64,000 nucleotides of DNA, taken from the NCBI GenBank assembly GCA_012064385.1, contig QRDG01000027.1:1271356-1335355 (forward strand). The letters are read 5' to 3'. The notes beneath the pieces are model-generated. The model searched no databases and was not told the origin of the DNA. It worked only from the letters and a program-made list of their open reading frames with translations. The translations under genes and the position numbers were made by a program. This DNA is from Puccinellia tenuiflora. Taxonomy: Eukaryota; Streptophyta; Magnoliopsida; Poales; Poaceae. Of the stretch, positions 24,680 to 35,479 are shown in pieces (the stretch's first letter is position 1; each line of letters starts with the position of its first letter).

Positions 24680-25006
24680 GGGCATGTACAATGGTAGGCA
24701 AGACGAGTCTTCTCTTAGACCTCCACGTTATTTGGAGAAGGCAATAAATATCGGTCGTACAATGCGTTATCTCTTATTGTCATCTCTAGCAATTAATGAG
24801 AATTAACTAAATTTAGTATGGAATTGACTTAATAAGAGAAGACATGTGGTACAATGGACAAAATAGTCTTCTCTTAATATTTAAGAGATCATCTCTTAGC
24901 TAAGGGAAGACAACCCTCTCTTCCCTCATTCTCTCTCCTCCAACTAAGCAAAAATCCAACGTGGCATCTCTAAGAGAAGGCTGACATCATCCCATTGTAC
25001 ATGCCC
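24680..25006. mobile_element. Tourist/Harbinger-like MITE, inner element 1 (327 bp)
   Basis: The termini GGGCATGTACAATGG and CCATTGTACATGCCC are perfect inverted repeats. The TSD is TAA (24677-24679, 25007-25009). The interior contains inverted TCTTCTCTTA / TAAGAGAAG blocks. Confidence 0.92.
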
Positions 25007-25232
25007 TAATCTCAATAGAGCTCACGTCTTCCCCTAAAAAAAAGTCGAGTCAGCAGGATTTAAATAATATATTTGTGCTTACGTGGAGCAGAGAGAATAG
25101 GAAAGAGAATTGAAGCAGGCTCTAATGCAAAAGCCAACTACAACACGTGCTTCTAAACACTTTGTGAGAGTGGAAGGTGGGACAACTATTAATAAAGTAG
25201 TCCAAATTTGTAAATAAATACTATACTTGTTA

Positions 25233-25533
25233 GAGCATCCGTAATGTATAAGGTGTGGTTTTTGCCATAAGGTGGGACCCACTTATCTTATATAATTTTC
25301 CATAATGTATATGGTGAGGTTTGGTCATAAGCTGAGACCCACATGTACTATTGATATACACATATGTGAGAGAGGGGAGAAAGAAACAATTTTATATTAC
25401 TTGTGGACAACCCACAAGCTTGAGGTACACCTTAATCTTATGGATAGGTTTGTTTTTCTCCACAATGTATAAGGTTAACTTAGAGAATGCCACATAAGAC
25501 TTAAGGTGTTTTTTTTGCACATTGCGGCTGCCC
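25233..25533. mobile_element. Tourist/Harbinger-like MITE, inner element 2 (301 bp)
   Basis: GAGCATCCGTAATGTATAAGG and the right end GCACATTGCGGCTGCCC are imperfect inverted repeats. The TSD is TTA (25230-25232, 25534-25536). Confidence 0.82.
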
Positions 25534-26269
25534 TTAGATATTAGGTTGGCTATAAATGACATGCCACTATATATCCAACACCCGGCTATACTATTATCCT
25601 TGCTCTAAGGGTGGAGTATTAAATATTCCTAATTCCTGTGTGAGATTTAATTCGTGAACCATAATTAATTGCATGCAAGCAAATGCATGCATTTCTCTTT
25701 AGTCGTGCACAAATCCTATTGGTTGGGAGTATTAATAAGAGTTAGTGGATGAGGTTTTACACAAACTTAGAGGGGTAATTAAGAGGGGTCTTGGTATTAA
25801 CAAATTGGCTGTCAACCCCTATAATCCTGAATGGAGGGAGTATAAGGTAATAGGTAACTCTTGTCTAACATAAAGTAATTATTATTTGCTTCAATATTTT
25901 GAAATTGAATGTGGCTGGAGTTGATTGGATCTATGAGGAGACTATGATTTTTTTATTCAGGATTTCATACTGGGGGGAGTTGAAAAATGTTGTGTCTAGC
26001 ATGGCCACTAATAAGCTTGGATTTGCTAGGTTTAATGTGGATTTTATCGAAAACTGTGATCTTGTCAAGCTTGATTTGTTTGGGTTTCTAGTTGATTTCT
26101 ATGAGGGGGAGCTAGATGTTGCTAGATTCAGTTATGGAGTGGTTACACCAGTGCCTAAAGACAATGATGCTAAAAATTTAGGCCAATTTCCTTGTTAAAT
26201 GTTACTCTTAAAATACGAAATAAATTGTAGTGAACAAGCCTACCAAAATCATAAAAAAAGTAATTAGAC

Positions 26270-26660
26270 CCACACAAAGTGCTTTTCTCATAGGAAGATA
26301 TATTATGGAGAGGGGGGGTTGCATTAAGTATTGAATGATTTGCACAAAACACGAAACCTAGTGTACTTTTTCAGATTTAATCTCGAAAAGTCATTGATAA
26401 ATCAAATGATCTTTCCTTGTTCAAATTTTTAAAAATGACAGGCTTCCTACTAAAATGGATTGACATGGTTCATGCATGTTGAAAATATTAATAATATCTT
26501 CCCATACTAAAACCATATTGGTCCATGCTAAAAATATTAATAATATCTTTCTGAAGCCTATTGATAAAGAGATTCATTAGTAAGAACTTTCCAATCCATC
26601 CTCACGAAATAAATGGGCATGAAATCAGAGGCACAAGTAGGATTTTGGATCTTAGGAACG
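26270..26660 (+). repeat. First unit of a tandem duplication inside the LINE
   Basis: It shares the GGAAGATATRTTATGGAG, AAACCTAGTGTAC and TGGATTGACATGGTTCATG blocks, in the same order, with 26918-27300. Both units end in AATGGGCATGAAATCAGAGG and GATCTTAGGAACGAGAGTGG. Confidence 0.75.
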
Positions 26661-26917
26661 AGAGTGGTAAAAGTATAAGGCTTTGGATAACGAAAGTATC
26701 AGCACAAAAATGATCACATAATCTGTATAATTGATGAAAAATGATATCCCATCATTTTTCTCATAAAATTCCATTAAATCCATGAGGATCAGGTAATTTA
26801 TCATTGGGCACATGATGAATCACATTCTATTTTTGAAAAAGGTGCTTCACGATGGCAGGATCATGTTGGTTGATGAAATGTGCAATATCAACTTCATTTC
26901 AGGTTCCTCATCATGTG

Positions 26918-27300
26918 CTTTCTCTAAAAGGAAGATATGTTATGGAGGGGGAGGGGGTGTTGCCAAAAGTATTGAATTATTTGCACAAAAATAGAAAACC
27001 TAGTGTACATTTTAAAATTGACTTTGGAAATGCCTTTGATTAAATCAAATGGCCTTCCCTTGTTCAAATTTTAGAAATAAAAGGCTTCCTCTAAAATGGA
27101 TTGACATGGTTCATGCTAAAAATATTAATAATATATTTCCATACTAAAACCATATTGGTTCATGCAGACAATATTAATATTATCTTTATATGGCCTATTG
27201 ACAAATAGTTTAATTAGTAAGAACTTTCCAATCCATCCTCAAGAATTAAATGGGCATGAAATCAGAGGCACAAGTACGTAAGATTTTGGATCTTAGGAAC
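26918..27300 (+). repeat. Second unit of a tandem duplication inside the LINE
   Basis: Partner of 26270-26660, offset by about 640 bp. Small indels and substitutions show that the duplication is not recent. Confidence 0.75.
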
Positions 27301-28749
27301 GAGAGTGGTGAAAGCATAAGGCTTTGGATATCCAAAGTACCAGCTCAAAAATCATCACCTATTATGTATAGTTTGATGAAAAATGGTATCCCATCATTTT
27401 CACATAAAATTTTCATTAATTACATGAGGTCCTTGGCAAGGGAAGATGCTAACAATGTGGGGAGTTATTCTGAGAAACTCATCTCTTTACAATGTCCTCT
27501 TTACATGGTATCCTTGTATAAAATGCATGTAGGGTCTGATAAATACTGATTTTATTATAAACAAGTTCCTTTGGTGTGGTGACAAGGATAATAAGAAACA
27601 CCACATAGTTAATTGGTAGTCAGTTTGTATGCCAAAAGACCAAGTGGGTCTTGTGATTCTTGGATTTGGAAGTGATGAACCTTTCCTGTTGGCGATGCCT
27701 TTCGAAGCTTTGTAGGGTCCAAGCAGGTAAAGGAGATAGGATAATTTTTTGGGGAAGATTGTTAGCAAGATGATTGTAGCTTTGCTGAACGAAATCCCAG
27801 ATTGCTCCTGGTCTCGATCAATAAAGAGTTGTATGTTAAGGATACCTTTGATCTGGGTTTTAATTCTTTAAGATTTAGAAGGGCTATGATTGGTCACTTG
27901 AGGGATCAGCGGTTGTAATTGTAGCTACTTTTATTGGGTGTGGAGTTAAATGATGAACCTTGCAGACTCATTTGGAGGTTGACAGGTTCATGCGAATCTT
28001 CGGTCATGTCATTTTATTGCGACATGCAATTTAGCAGGAATGTATTTAGGTTCCTATGGAAAGTGAAAGTCCCCCTTAGGGTCAAAATATTCATTTGGTT
28101 TATGCTCAAAAAAATTATCCTAACCACAAATGTGTTGTGCACATGGGGGGAAGATGTGAAGCTAAATGTCTTTTCTATTGCGACGATTTTTTATTTCTGT
28201 GTCCACAAGCTAGATATATCTCGAATGTGGTCGCTTGTACACTAGGGTTTAACAACCAATTCACATCAATTGACCAATGTGTGTCTAGATTTCTAAAAAA
28301 AAGTGTGTCTATATGGTTAAAAATATCATAGGAAAGCAAAGAGAAATTTAATGGTTGTAGTAATTGCCAAAATGATGGTGATCCGCCAAGTAGCAATCTC
28401 GCAACAGTACTTTGTTAATGGATCGATATTTCACTTGTGGACAGTCCACGATCAAACTCACTCTCTTGTCACACATTTGACTAATGAAACTGATTCAGAC
28501 TCATTCAATGTTGACATTTTTGAAGATCGTTCATTCTTCATTCTCTTGCTATTACCTGTAGGGGACGAAGCAACCGACGATTCACCTGCAATAAACGGAT
28601 CTAGTTTGAGTTGCAATCTGCAACCTCAATTTTCTTCATTCTGCATGCAAGAAATGTTTTCAAAAAAGGGTTCTGCGTGTCAAACGCGAGTGTGGCACTA
28701 ATCCTTGGTACGTGCATCGCACCTATTCCCATGAAAATTCAGAAGTCTT

Positions 28750-30011
28750 ATATAAGATCTTGAGCTATTTCATTAAAGGACCGTGCTAATAAGGGCACAT
28801 GCCCCATAATAGCTTTCGAGGGGCACAGATAGAATGGTAAGTAAGCCATGTATGCATGCAGACACGTAGATTTCTTTAGTTTTCAAACTTTAAAATGATT
28901 TATCTTTTAAATCGTAAATTAAAATTCAGTTCTGTTTTCACGGTTGGCTTTGTCGCGACGAGATCTTCAGAACTAGATCCCATCTTGACATGTTTTGAAA
29001 ACTTTTTTTTACCATAGTTGCCAGATTATACTAACTTAGTCACCAGGTATTGATAAGTTGGTTACTAGGTTAAAATCAAATGGTTGCCTGACTGTTTGAA
29101 CTTCTCTATTCACCAACGTAACCCTTTAGATGATGGTAATTCCACATTTTACGTGTTCACAATGGATCAAATCCTCACTATTTGGACGTATAGATCATGG
29201 CTATGACAAAAAAAACATGTAAGAAATTCCCGATAATCATGTATTATTTGGGTGGTAACTGTTAACTATTAATATGGTAACTGCAGTATTATAACCTCGC
29301 AACTGACAATGAAAAAATTCGTCAAAACTTATTATGATGGGATCATGTTTTAAAGTACTCGTCGAGACGAAGCCAAAGGTGAAAACAGATCGTCAGTTGG
29401 ATTACCGGTTTAAGAGATCATTTATTTTAAATTTTCGGTTGTGGGAAAATTCTTTACATGCATGCATGCGTCGGTCCCTTCCCTTATAGGGGACGAAATT
29501 TAATTTCTCACGCGCCGGACGGGTGTTGCTGACAGGGCACGTCTCCTAACTAGATTATCCGTTCATATAAATATGATCATGAGCTAATCAATTGATCCAA
29601 CTGAGAGTTTGCGGTGCGTACTTATAGTTTTGTCACTAGGTGATCGTTCGAAGCTTAACTTTTTTGGATCATCTTTTTAGAAGAACTTTCTTTGAATCTT
29701 GGAACCCAACTTGAAACCTCGAATAAACCTTAGTTGTGACCGTAGGCCGTTGAATCGTGAGCTATTTTATCTAAAAAAATTGATCTTGAGCTAATCATTG
29801 ATCCTATGGACAGTTTGCAGTGCGTATTTGCAGTTAGTCACTGCCTCACTTGGCGCCGAGTGTTCGAAGCTTAATAACTCTTTTTGGATCTTGGAACCAG
29901 GCTTGAAATCTCGAATAAACCTTAAAACTGTGACGCTAGGCTGTTGGTGAGTTTTCAGATCTAATAGGCCCGAAAGGCCTGGTTGCTTAAAATCAAATGG
30001 TTGCCTGGTTG
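28750..30011. other. Copy A segment with a local ~200-bp duplication
   Basis: No gene is present. Bases 29595-29790 and 29800-29955 are diverged copies (GTTCGAAGCTTAA, CTCGAATAAACCTTA). The second matches copy B at 40820-40965. A block at 29060-29140 (AAATCAAATGGTTGCCTG, ACTTCTCTATTCACCAACG) recurs around the MITE at 30020-30338. Confidence 0.6.
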
Positions 30012-30019
30012 TTTGAACC

Positions 30020-30338
30020 CAAGGTTTTGGATTTCGGCCGGAAAAAACGAATTTTGGCCGAATTTCGCCTATTTCGGTCAGGACCGGTAAGACAGTTTTC
30101 CGGCCGAAAACTTATGTATTTTGGTGTGTTTTGCACAGAATAATTCTAAAGTTTAATGTTTGGCAGAAATTTGAGCGAAAATCCATATTCCGATCCAATT
30201 TCGGGCAATTTTCGTTCTAAGATTTAAATTTTGCTTCAGACTTTTCGTCCGAGATCCGACCGAAATTTCCGAAATTCGCGAATTTCGGCCATTTCGTCCC
30301 TGACCGGTATATTTCCAAAAACGAAATCCAAAACCTTG
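30020..30338. mobile_element. hAT-like MITE (319 bp)
   Basis: CAAGGTTTTGGATTTCG and CGAAATCCAAAACCTTG are perfect 17-bp inverted termini. The 8-bp TSD TTTGAACC flanks it (30012-30019, 30339-30346), which suits the hAT superfamily. The interior is built of TTTCGG/CCGAAA repeats. A 9-bp TSD reading (GTTTGAACC), which would suggest Mutator, is possible if the final G is counted with the target. Confidence 0.88.
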
Positions 30339-30500
30339 TTTGAACCTGGTTGTTTGAACTTCTCTATTCACCAACGTAACCCTTTAAATAAAAGGCCAAG
30401 AGACCCGGCGTTAAATTAATAACACCACAAGGGGTTTTACCTACGCACATGCATGTGCAGGTTCTTGCTACGACGCGTGGCTCGTCACTAGCCAAAGGTT

Positions 30501-31448
30501 TTTTTGAAATGCATACATATATAAAGTCAAAGACACATACGGTACAGAATACGTACACACACAGAGATACGGCCACGCCAGATACGTAGGCCCGTACAAA
30601 TTGCAGAAACACCCTTGCAAGAAAGCAAAATTACAAAGTAGCCCCTAGGGTTTGCTGCACCACCGAAGCAGAGCCATCGCTCCAGATCGACGCCGACGAG
30701 CAACACGACGAAGAACAACGGCAACCAACTTGCCCGAAGATGAAGGAGCTCCATCGCCACAAGGGCTTTGTGAACCGCCAGAAAGAGTATCAAAGATACC
30801 CACCTTTCGCTGTGGCTCGTGGGTCGGGGAACCACCCCGAGCAGATCTTCATCTTCCAGATCGAGATCCCCCCGGCGACGAGGTCGCGGGACAGCACCCG
30901 ATCCGCCTGCCGGCCACCTCCATCCCAGCACGGACCACACATCCAGGTAGCCTGCCGCCTTACCAAGATCGACGGCCGCAGCTCCTGTACAACTTCCTCC
31001 TTCTCCCCACCGGCGCTGGAGAGGGCACCGGCAAGACGCGGCTGAGAAAGAAGAACAAAAGTCCATAGCGAGACCACCGCCGCACGGATGGCCTCGCCTA
31101 GACATACACGCTCCGGTCAAGCAAGCCCCAGATCCGGCCCCGGTCGTCACCATAGCGGCCACCAGAAGCAGATCTGAGGCAACCTTGAACGCCTCCGCCA
31201 CCAGCACCATGACCGACGGCAAGACTCCGGAGAAAACACCGCTACCTAGCTAAAACCTAGACTAGAAGCACACAGGTCCGCCCGGCAGTTCGACCCCCCT
31301 CCCCCTCCCGCCGGCTCCAGGCCGACGGAGAGGAGGAGGGCGGTGGAACCACCGGCGGAAAGGGATCGCCCCCCGGTCGCCTCCCGGTCGCCTTTTGTTA
31401 CTGTGGAGAGGGGAACGGGGAGAGAAGGAAGATTTCGAGCTGACACTG
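30501..31448 (-). mobile_element. Non-coding LINE/SINE-like retroposon, 948 bp
   Basis: The 10-bp TSD GCCAAAGGTT flanks it (30491-30500, 31449-31458). In minus orientation the element ends in a short A run next to the left TSD. The body is GC-rich with no intact family ORF; the long ORFs are compositional. The corresponding place in copy B (CTGGCCAAGATTGTG, about 41018) is empty, so the insertion followed the duplication or was private to copy A. Confidence 0.75.
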
Positions 31449-31458
31449 GCCAAAGGTT

Positions 31459-32126
31459 GTGTGCAAGGCCGGGCCTGCACGCCGAGCTGGTCCATGCATG
31501 CATATCGTCGATCGGAAGATGCTAGGTAGCTTCGGCAAGAGGCAACAGTCAGCTGCCTGGTCCAATCGATGGTCCCAGTGGGTTACCCTTACACTAACTA
31601 ATGAGCAAAAATATTTGTGCTGTTGATGTGCAGTGTATTCGTTGCAAATCTCGGCATCGCAACTCATCACAAGGGGGTCGGTCGTTTATTGAGCACGGAT
31701 ATATACATGTGTACGTGAACCCTGGCAATCGATGTTCAATAGCTCACTCACCAGCACTAGTAAACAGTCCAGGTCCAGCCATTCACTATCGCAAGTTCGC
31801 AGCTAACAGTGTACTAGTCGCCTCACAAGTTCGCAACTAACAGTGTACAACCACCAAGACAACACCCAACTCCAAATCTTCAAAAAGCGATGCCTCCAAT
31901 AAGAAAATAGTGTAATAGTTCGCCCGATCACAAGATCATAGTTTTCACCCTGAAAACTCAAAAACAATATCTTCAACAAGATCATTTCAACAAGATCATT
32001 GCTAGACACAACCAATTAAGGCTACACCTTGGATTTTCATCCAGAAAATTAAAACTAAGTACTCCCCCTGTTCTGCCGCCCCCGCTTACCGATGCAACCG
32101 CTACAAGTCACTACTTAACTCGCACT
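31459..32126. other. Copy A duplicated intergenic segment
   Basis: Bases 31459-31780 match 41030-41500 in copy B (GAGGCAACAGTCA, GATGTGCAGTGTATTC). 31800-32060 has no counterpart noted. No gene was found. Confidence 0.5.
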
Positions 32127-32128
32127 TA

Positions 32129-32413
32129 CTCCCTCCGTTCGGGATTATAGGGGTGGAGGAGCAAATTACGTGGATTAAGAAAGAAATTGAATGCCTTGTT
32201 TTGAGAGGATGAGCCTTGCATGCACTGGTCTATCAAAATTAAATAGGTGTGAGAAAACAATTCCCGCCACTTACAAGAGAAGGAGACTCGCATGTATTGG
32301 TCTACCAATATTAATTAGCACATGAATTAAGAAAACTTAATACTCAACCCTTATAATTCCGAAATCTAAGAAAAAGCTTTCCACCCTTATACAGTAATCC
32401 CGAACGGAGGGAG
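32129..32413. mobile_element. Stowaway-type MITE (285 bp)
   Basis: CTCCCTCCGTTCGGGATTATAG and the inverse of AATCCCGAACGGAGGGAG are the termini. TA flanks both sides (32127-32128, 32414-32415). It is absent from copy B between AGTGTAGACAGCAGCAC and its left neighbour, so it inserted after the duplication or only in this lineage. It is the same family as the outer element of the 24.6 kb nest. Confidence 0.92.
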
Positions 32414-33035
32414 TAGTAGACAGCAGCACATGCGGGGTTCTAACACCGGATCGTCTTTATGTCGATCATTCCCCAACCCCAAATCGCTTTCGCGTTGTCT
32501 TATCGGCACACGATGACACGATCGATCTGTAAATAATTTCCTTGTCGTGGTCAGCACCCACCACCGTACTATGTACCTCTCGTATTCTCGCTGTAGTAGA
32601 TGATTTTTCTCCCAACCTCATTTGTTTGATTAATCAGTCAGCTAGCTAACTAGCCGATGGTGTTGAGATGAATGAAGAATAAATATTCCGCAATAATCCC
32701 ATGACAGAGCAGGGTGTTACCGAACCAACCGAAAGGAGACTATCCAGCCGGCCGCCCACATGGCCGGACGGGGAGCGGAGGAGATCGGCGGAGGCATCGC
32801 GTACGACGGCCAATCTGTTGGGGAGACGGCGGCGCCACCACCCTGCACCGTGACATGGCATGTACCGATGTACGCCGATCGAGCACGGTTTGCGCGTAGA
32901 TTCCGGGCACATGGAATCGGTGGGTAGGGTAGGCTCTCCCCGTCGATGATTGCGAGAATGTTTGCAGCTGAATAGCATCTGATCAACCCACTAGGATCGT
33001 GTCGTGCCCGCACATGCTCACAGCTCACATACTTG

Positions 33036-33320
33036 GGGCCATTTTGATTCCAAGGAATACCATAGGATTTCTGAAGGATTAAATCCTATAGTAACTTTTC
33101 CTATTTGATTTATAGGAATATATCCTATAGAAAATAATCCCATAGGAATTTTGTATTGTAAATCCTATAGGAAAAAAGTATGAGATCCAACCTCATGGAA
33201 TATTCTTTTACCACAATCAAAGAGAATCACTATTCCCATAGAATTCAATTTGGCATGAAATTCCAATCCTGTAGGTTTCCTTTTCCTACAGTTTTTCTAC
33301 CCTATGAATCAAAGGAGCCC
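33036..33320. mobile_element. MITE with GGGCYNYTTTGATTC termini (285 bp)
   Basis: The left end GGGCCATTTTGATTC and right end GAATCAAAGGAGCCC are inverted. The interior is packed with CCTATAGGA/ATCCTATAG palindromes. A clear TSD was not found. Copy B lacks it (CACAGCTAACAATACTACG, 42200-42220). The third fragment at 55.64 kb has it. Confidence 0.75.
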
Positions 33321-34099
33321 TTACGATATGGAAGCGGCACCGGAGATGGAGACGAGCGAGCGCCGGTTGAGAGCTACAGGAGCAAGGGTCGCCGATTTCT
33401 GGATGCTCGGCTGGAAACAGGGCGGACGCGGCCGCCGCTTCTCCTTGCGTCGCGTTATCCAAGACCATGGTGTGATTATGATTCGATCATTGGAGGGACT
33501 GAAGAAAGGAACACCTCTCGCTCTGTCTATTGGCATCACACCATCTCCATCGGGTGCCTAAATTGTGTACGACATCCAATTGAGGGTGCTGGTCACTTGT
33601 CCAACGATTTTTTTCCTCTCTCACGCCGGCGCCCTCTAAACGGTCGGACCATAATTGATCAATACTTGTAAAAGAGCCGATTTCATTTCATTCCGACGAA
33701 ATTGCAACTAAAATTTAAGCTAAAACTACCTAACACTAGTAGGAAAATGGCTATTGCTGGCGAACCTAAATCAGCTACCGCTGACGAACAAGTGGTTCAC
33801 CAGCGCTACATCAGCCAGCGATAACAAGTTACCGCTGGCGAACAACAAGTTTAGTTCGCCACTAGTAACAAGAATACCACTGGCGAATAGTAGATTTTTG
33901 TGAATTAAAAAAATATTAGTACTAGTGGCGGGCCATTTGGATGTTGTGCCACTAGTAAGTGATTAGAAATTAAAAAAATTTAAAAACCATATTAATTAAT
34001 CTATATTTCCTGTAGATTCATACATGTCATTATGCAATAGTTCAAAATACACATTTACATCATTTAATATATGCCTACAGAATTTTACAAAATGATCAG

Positions 34100-34290
34100 C
34101 ACCGTCTCGTGTCGATGTCGACATCGCCGCTGCTGCCGCAGCGTCGTGCCGATGCCGCCATAGCTGCCGCAGCCCTGTGTCGATGTCGTCGTCGTTGCCG
34201 CAGCCCGGTGTCGATGTCGGCGTCGTTGCCGCAGCACCGTGTCGATGTCATCGTCATTGCCGCAGCCCCACGACGACGTCCTCGGTGTAT
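34100..34290. repeat. Short GC-rich repeat cluster (GTGTCGATGTCG units)
   Basis: Repeated GTCGATGTCG and TGCCGCAGC motifs lie inside the CACTA element. The small ORF at 34109-34300 is a product of this repetition. Confidence 0.55.
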
Positions 34291-34658
34291 ACAGATATGA
34301 AGGTCCCTGAACTCACATATGGTTCTTTACTAACAATGGACTACTAATATTTATATACCCCAAATCAACTCGCTGTAGCATATTTAGTTCAGGCACAAAT
34401 GCATGTACAGAGACATACCAAGCAGGATTTGAAACAATATGCAGAATACCATCAGTTTTTTCCCCTACTTACCATAATGGCATATTAAATCATTATTTGA
34501 ACAACTGATCTAACAGTGAACTATAATGTACCCAAACGCCTGAAGCATTTCCCACATAGTACAACGGAAATTTCACTGACAAATTTGTATAACTACAAAT
34601 TCCACAAAAGGAGTGATGGATAGGGATGCATCAGCAAGCGGTGCAATACGGTGGTCTA

Positions 34659-34723
<65 letters not shown>

Positions 34724-34760
34724 AAGAAGATGATGATGAAGAAGAACAAGAAGAAGAAAG
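34659..34760. repeat. Compound microsatellite (TAA)n(GAA)n(GAT)n
   Basis: About 12 TAA units (34659-34694) are followed by about 12 GAA units (34695-34730) and then GAT and GAA units. Predicted proteins here (poly-Asn/Lys or poly-Leu/Phe) are artefacts. Confidence 0.95.
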
Positions 34761-35479
34761 GGGGGCAATACAAACAGATTGTAGGATTTTTGTGTAGGAC
34801 CTGTACTGAAGACATGAATGCATTCAGTCACTTGATCTTAAAATGGTAGTATCTGAAAAATAAACCTAGGGCACTAGTGAATATAACAAAACAGGTTCTC
34901 AACAGGACTACTATACAAAGTTGGAAATAAGTAACAGCTAAAAAAGGACATATGGAAATGCAAACAAGAAGTACAAAGCACTAGCTAAATGTGACAAATG
35001 AAGCTTCACCAAGCACTATACTATTTGCCACTATAAAGTAACAGCTATATAATCTGAATTGTTGTCCATGTGTAGAAAAACATTTACTGTGTTGTATGAT
35101 ACGGCAATAGCGGTAGCAATTTCCCGCAACATTTCACATTCGCAATAAGTAACAAATGAACTGCTTCGCTTGGCACTAGGAAACACAGATTAACATGAAG
35201 AAAAAAGTGTAAAAAATAGAAATTAAAGGTCGGAGATGCATCAGTACTAATCAGGCAACAGTCTCTGATGGCAGCAGCACAGAATCCATCTTACGTGCAC
35301 TCAGCTAAAGATTGACCATCATGCACCGATTCCCATCAAGTGTTAACACTGCTGCTCCAAGATTACTAGTTTACAAACAGCGGTTAAAACCAGCAGACTA
35401 CCAGCACGCCTGCAGCACTGTTAGATCAGATACAACCTGATGAGATGTGAACTCGGTTCAGAGCGTGGGAGTTGGGGAG

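Larger units (their letters stand above)
24646..25605. mobile_element. Tourist/Harbinger-like MITE nested in the Stowaway
   Basis: GAGCAAGTATAATA at the left pairs with TATACTATTATCCTTGCTC at the right. The TSD is TAA on both sides (24643-24645, 25606-25608). Removing its two internal insertions leaves about 326 bp. Confidence 0.82.
24589..25840. mobile_element. Stowaway-type MITE, outermost of a four-element nest
   Basis: The left terminus CTTCCTCCGTTCGGGGTTATAGGGG has an inverted partner CCCCTATAATCCTGAATGGAGGGAG, with TA on both sides (24587-24588, 25841-25842). Subtracting the nested 960-bp block and its 3-bp TSD leaves 289 bp. The related intact Stowaway at 32129-32413 is 285 bp, which supports the delimitation. 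Confidence 0.88.
25880..28330 (+). pseudogene. Degenerate L1-type LINE, reverse transcriptase to zf-RVT
   Basis: The first recognisable segment (25899-26198) reads GELDVARFSYGVVTPVPKD, the N-terminal part of a plant LINE RT. Later come an NNxNWQ-like linker (27600-27660) and the zf-RVT module FLWKVKVPLRVKIFIWFMLKK (28041-28110). Stops and frameshifts occur throughout. A stretch of about 380 bp is repeated within the element (about 26270-26660 and 26918-27300). The 3' half from 27443 on is duplicated at 38.27-39.2 kb. It is non-functional. Confidence 0.75.

Noticed and set aside
30527..31222. 231-codon minus-strand ORF
   Set aside because: Lies within a TSD-bounded retroposon, with equally open plus-strand frames and no recognised domain.
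33036..33320. Possible CRISPR-like short palindromic repeats (CCTATAGGA units)
   Set aside because: No regular spacing or spacers. Inverted ends show a MITE, and the context is a plant nuclear genome.
34573..34849. Poly-Leu/Phe and poly-Asn/Lys proteins
   Set aside because: Translations of a compound microsatellite.
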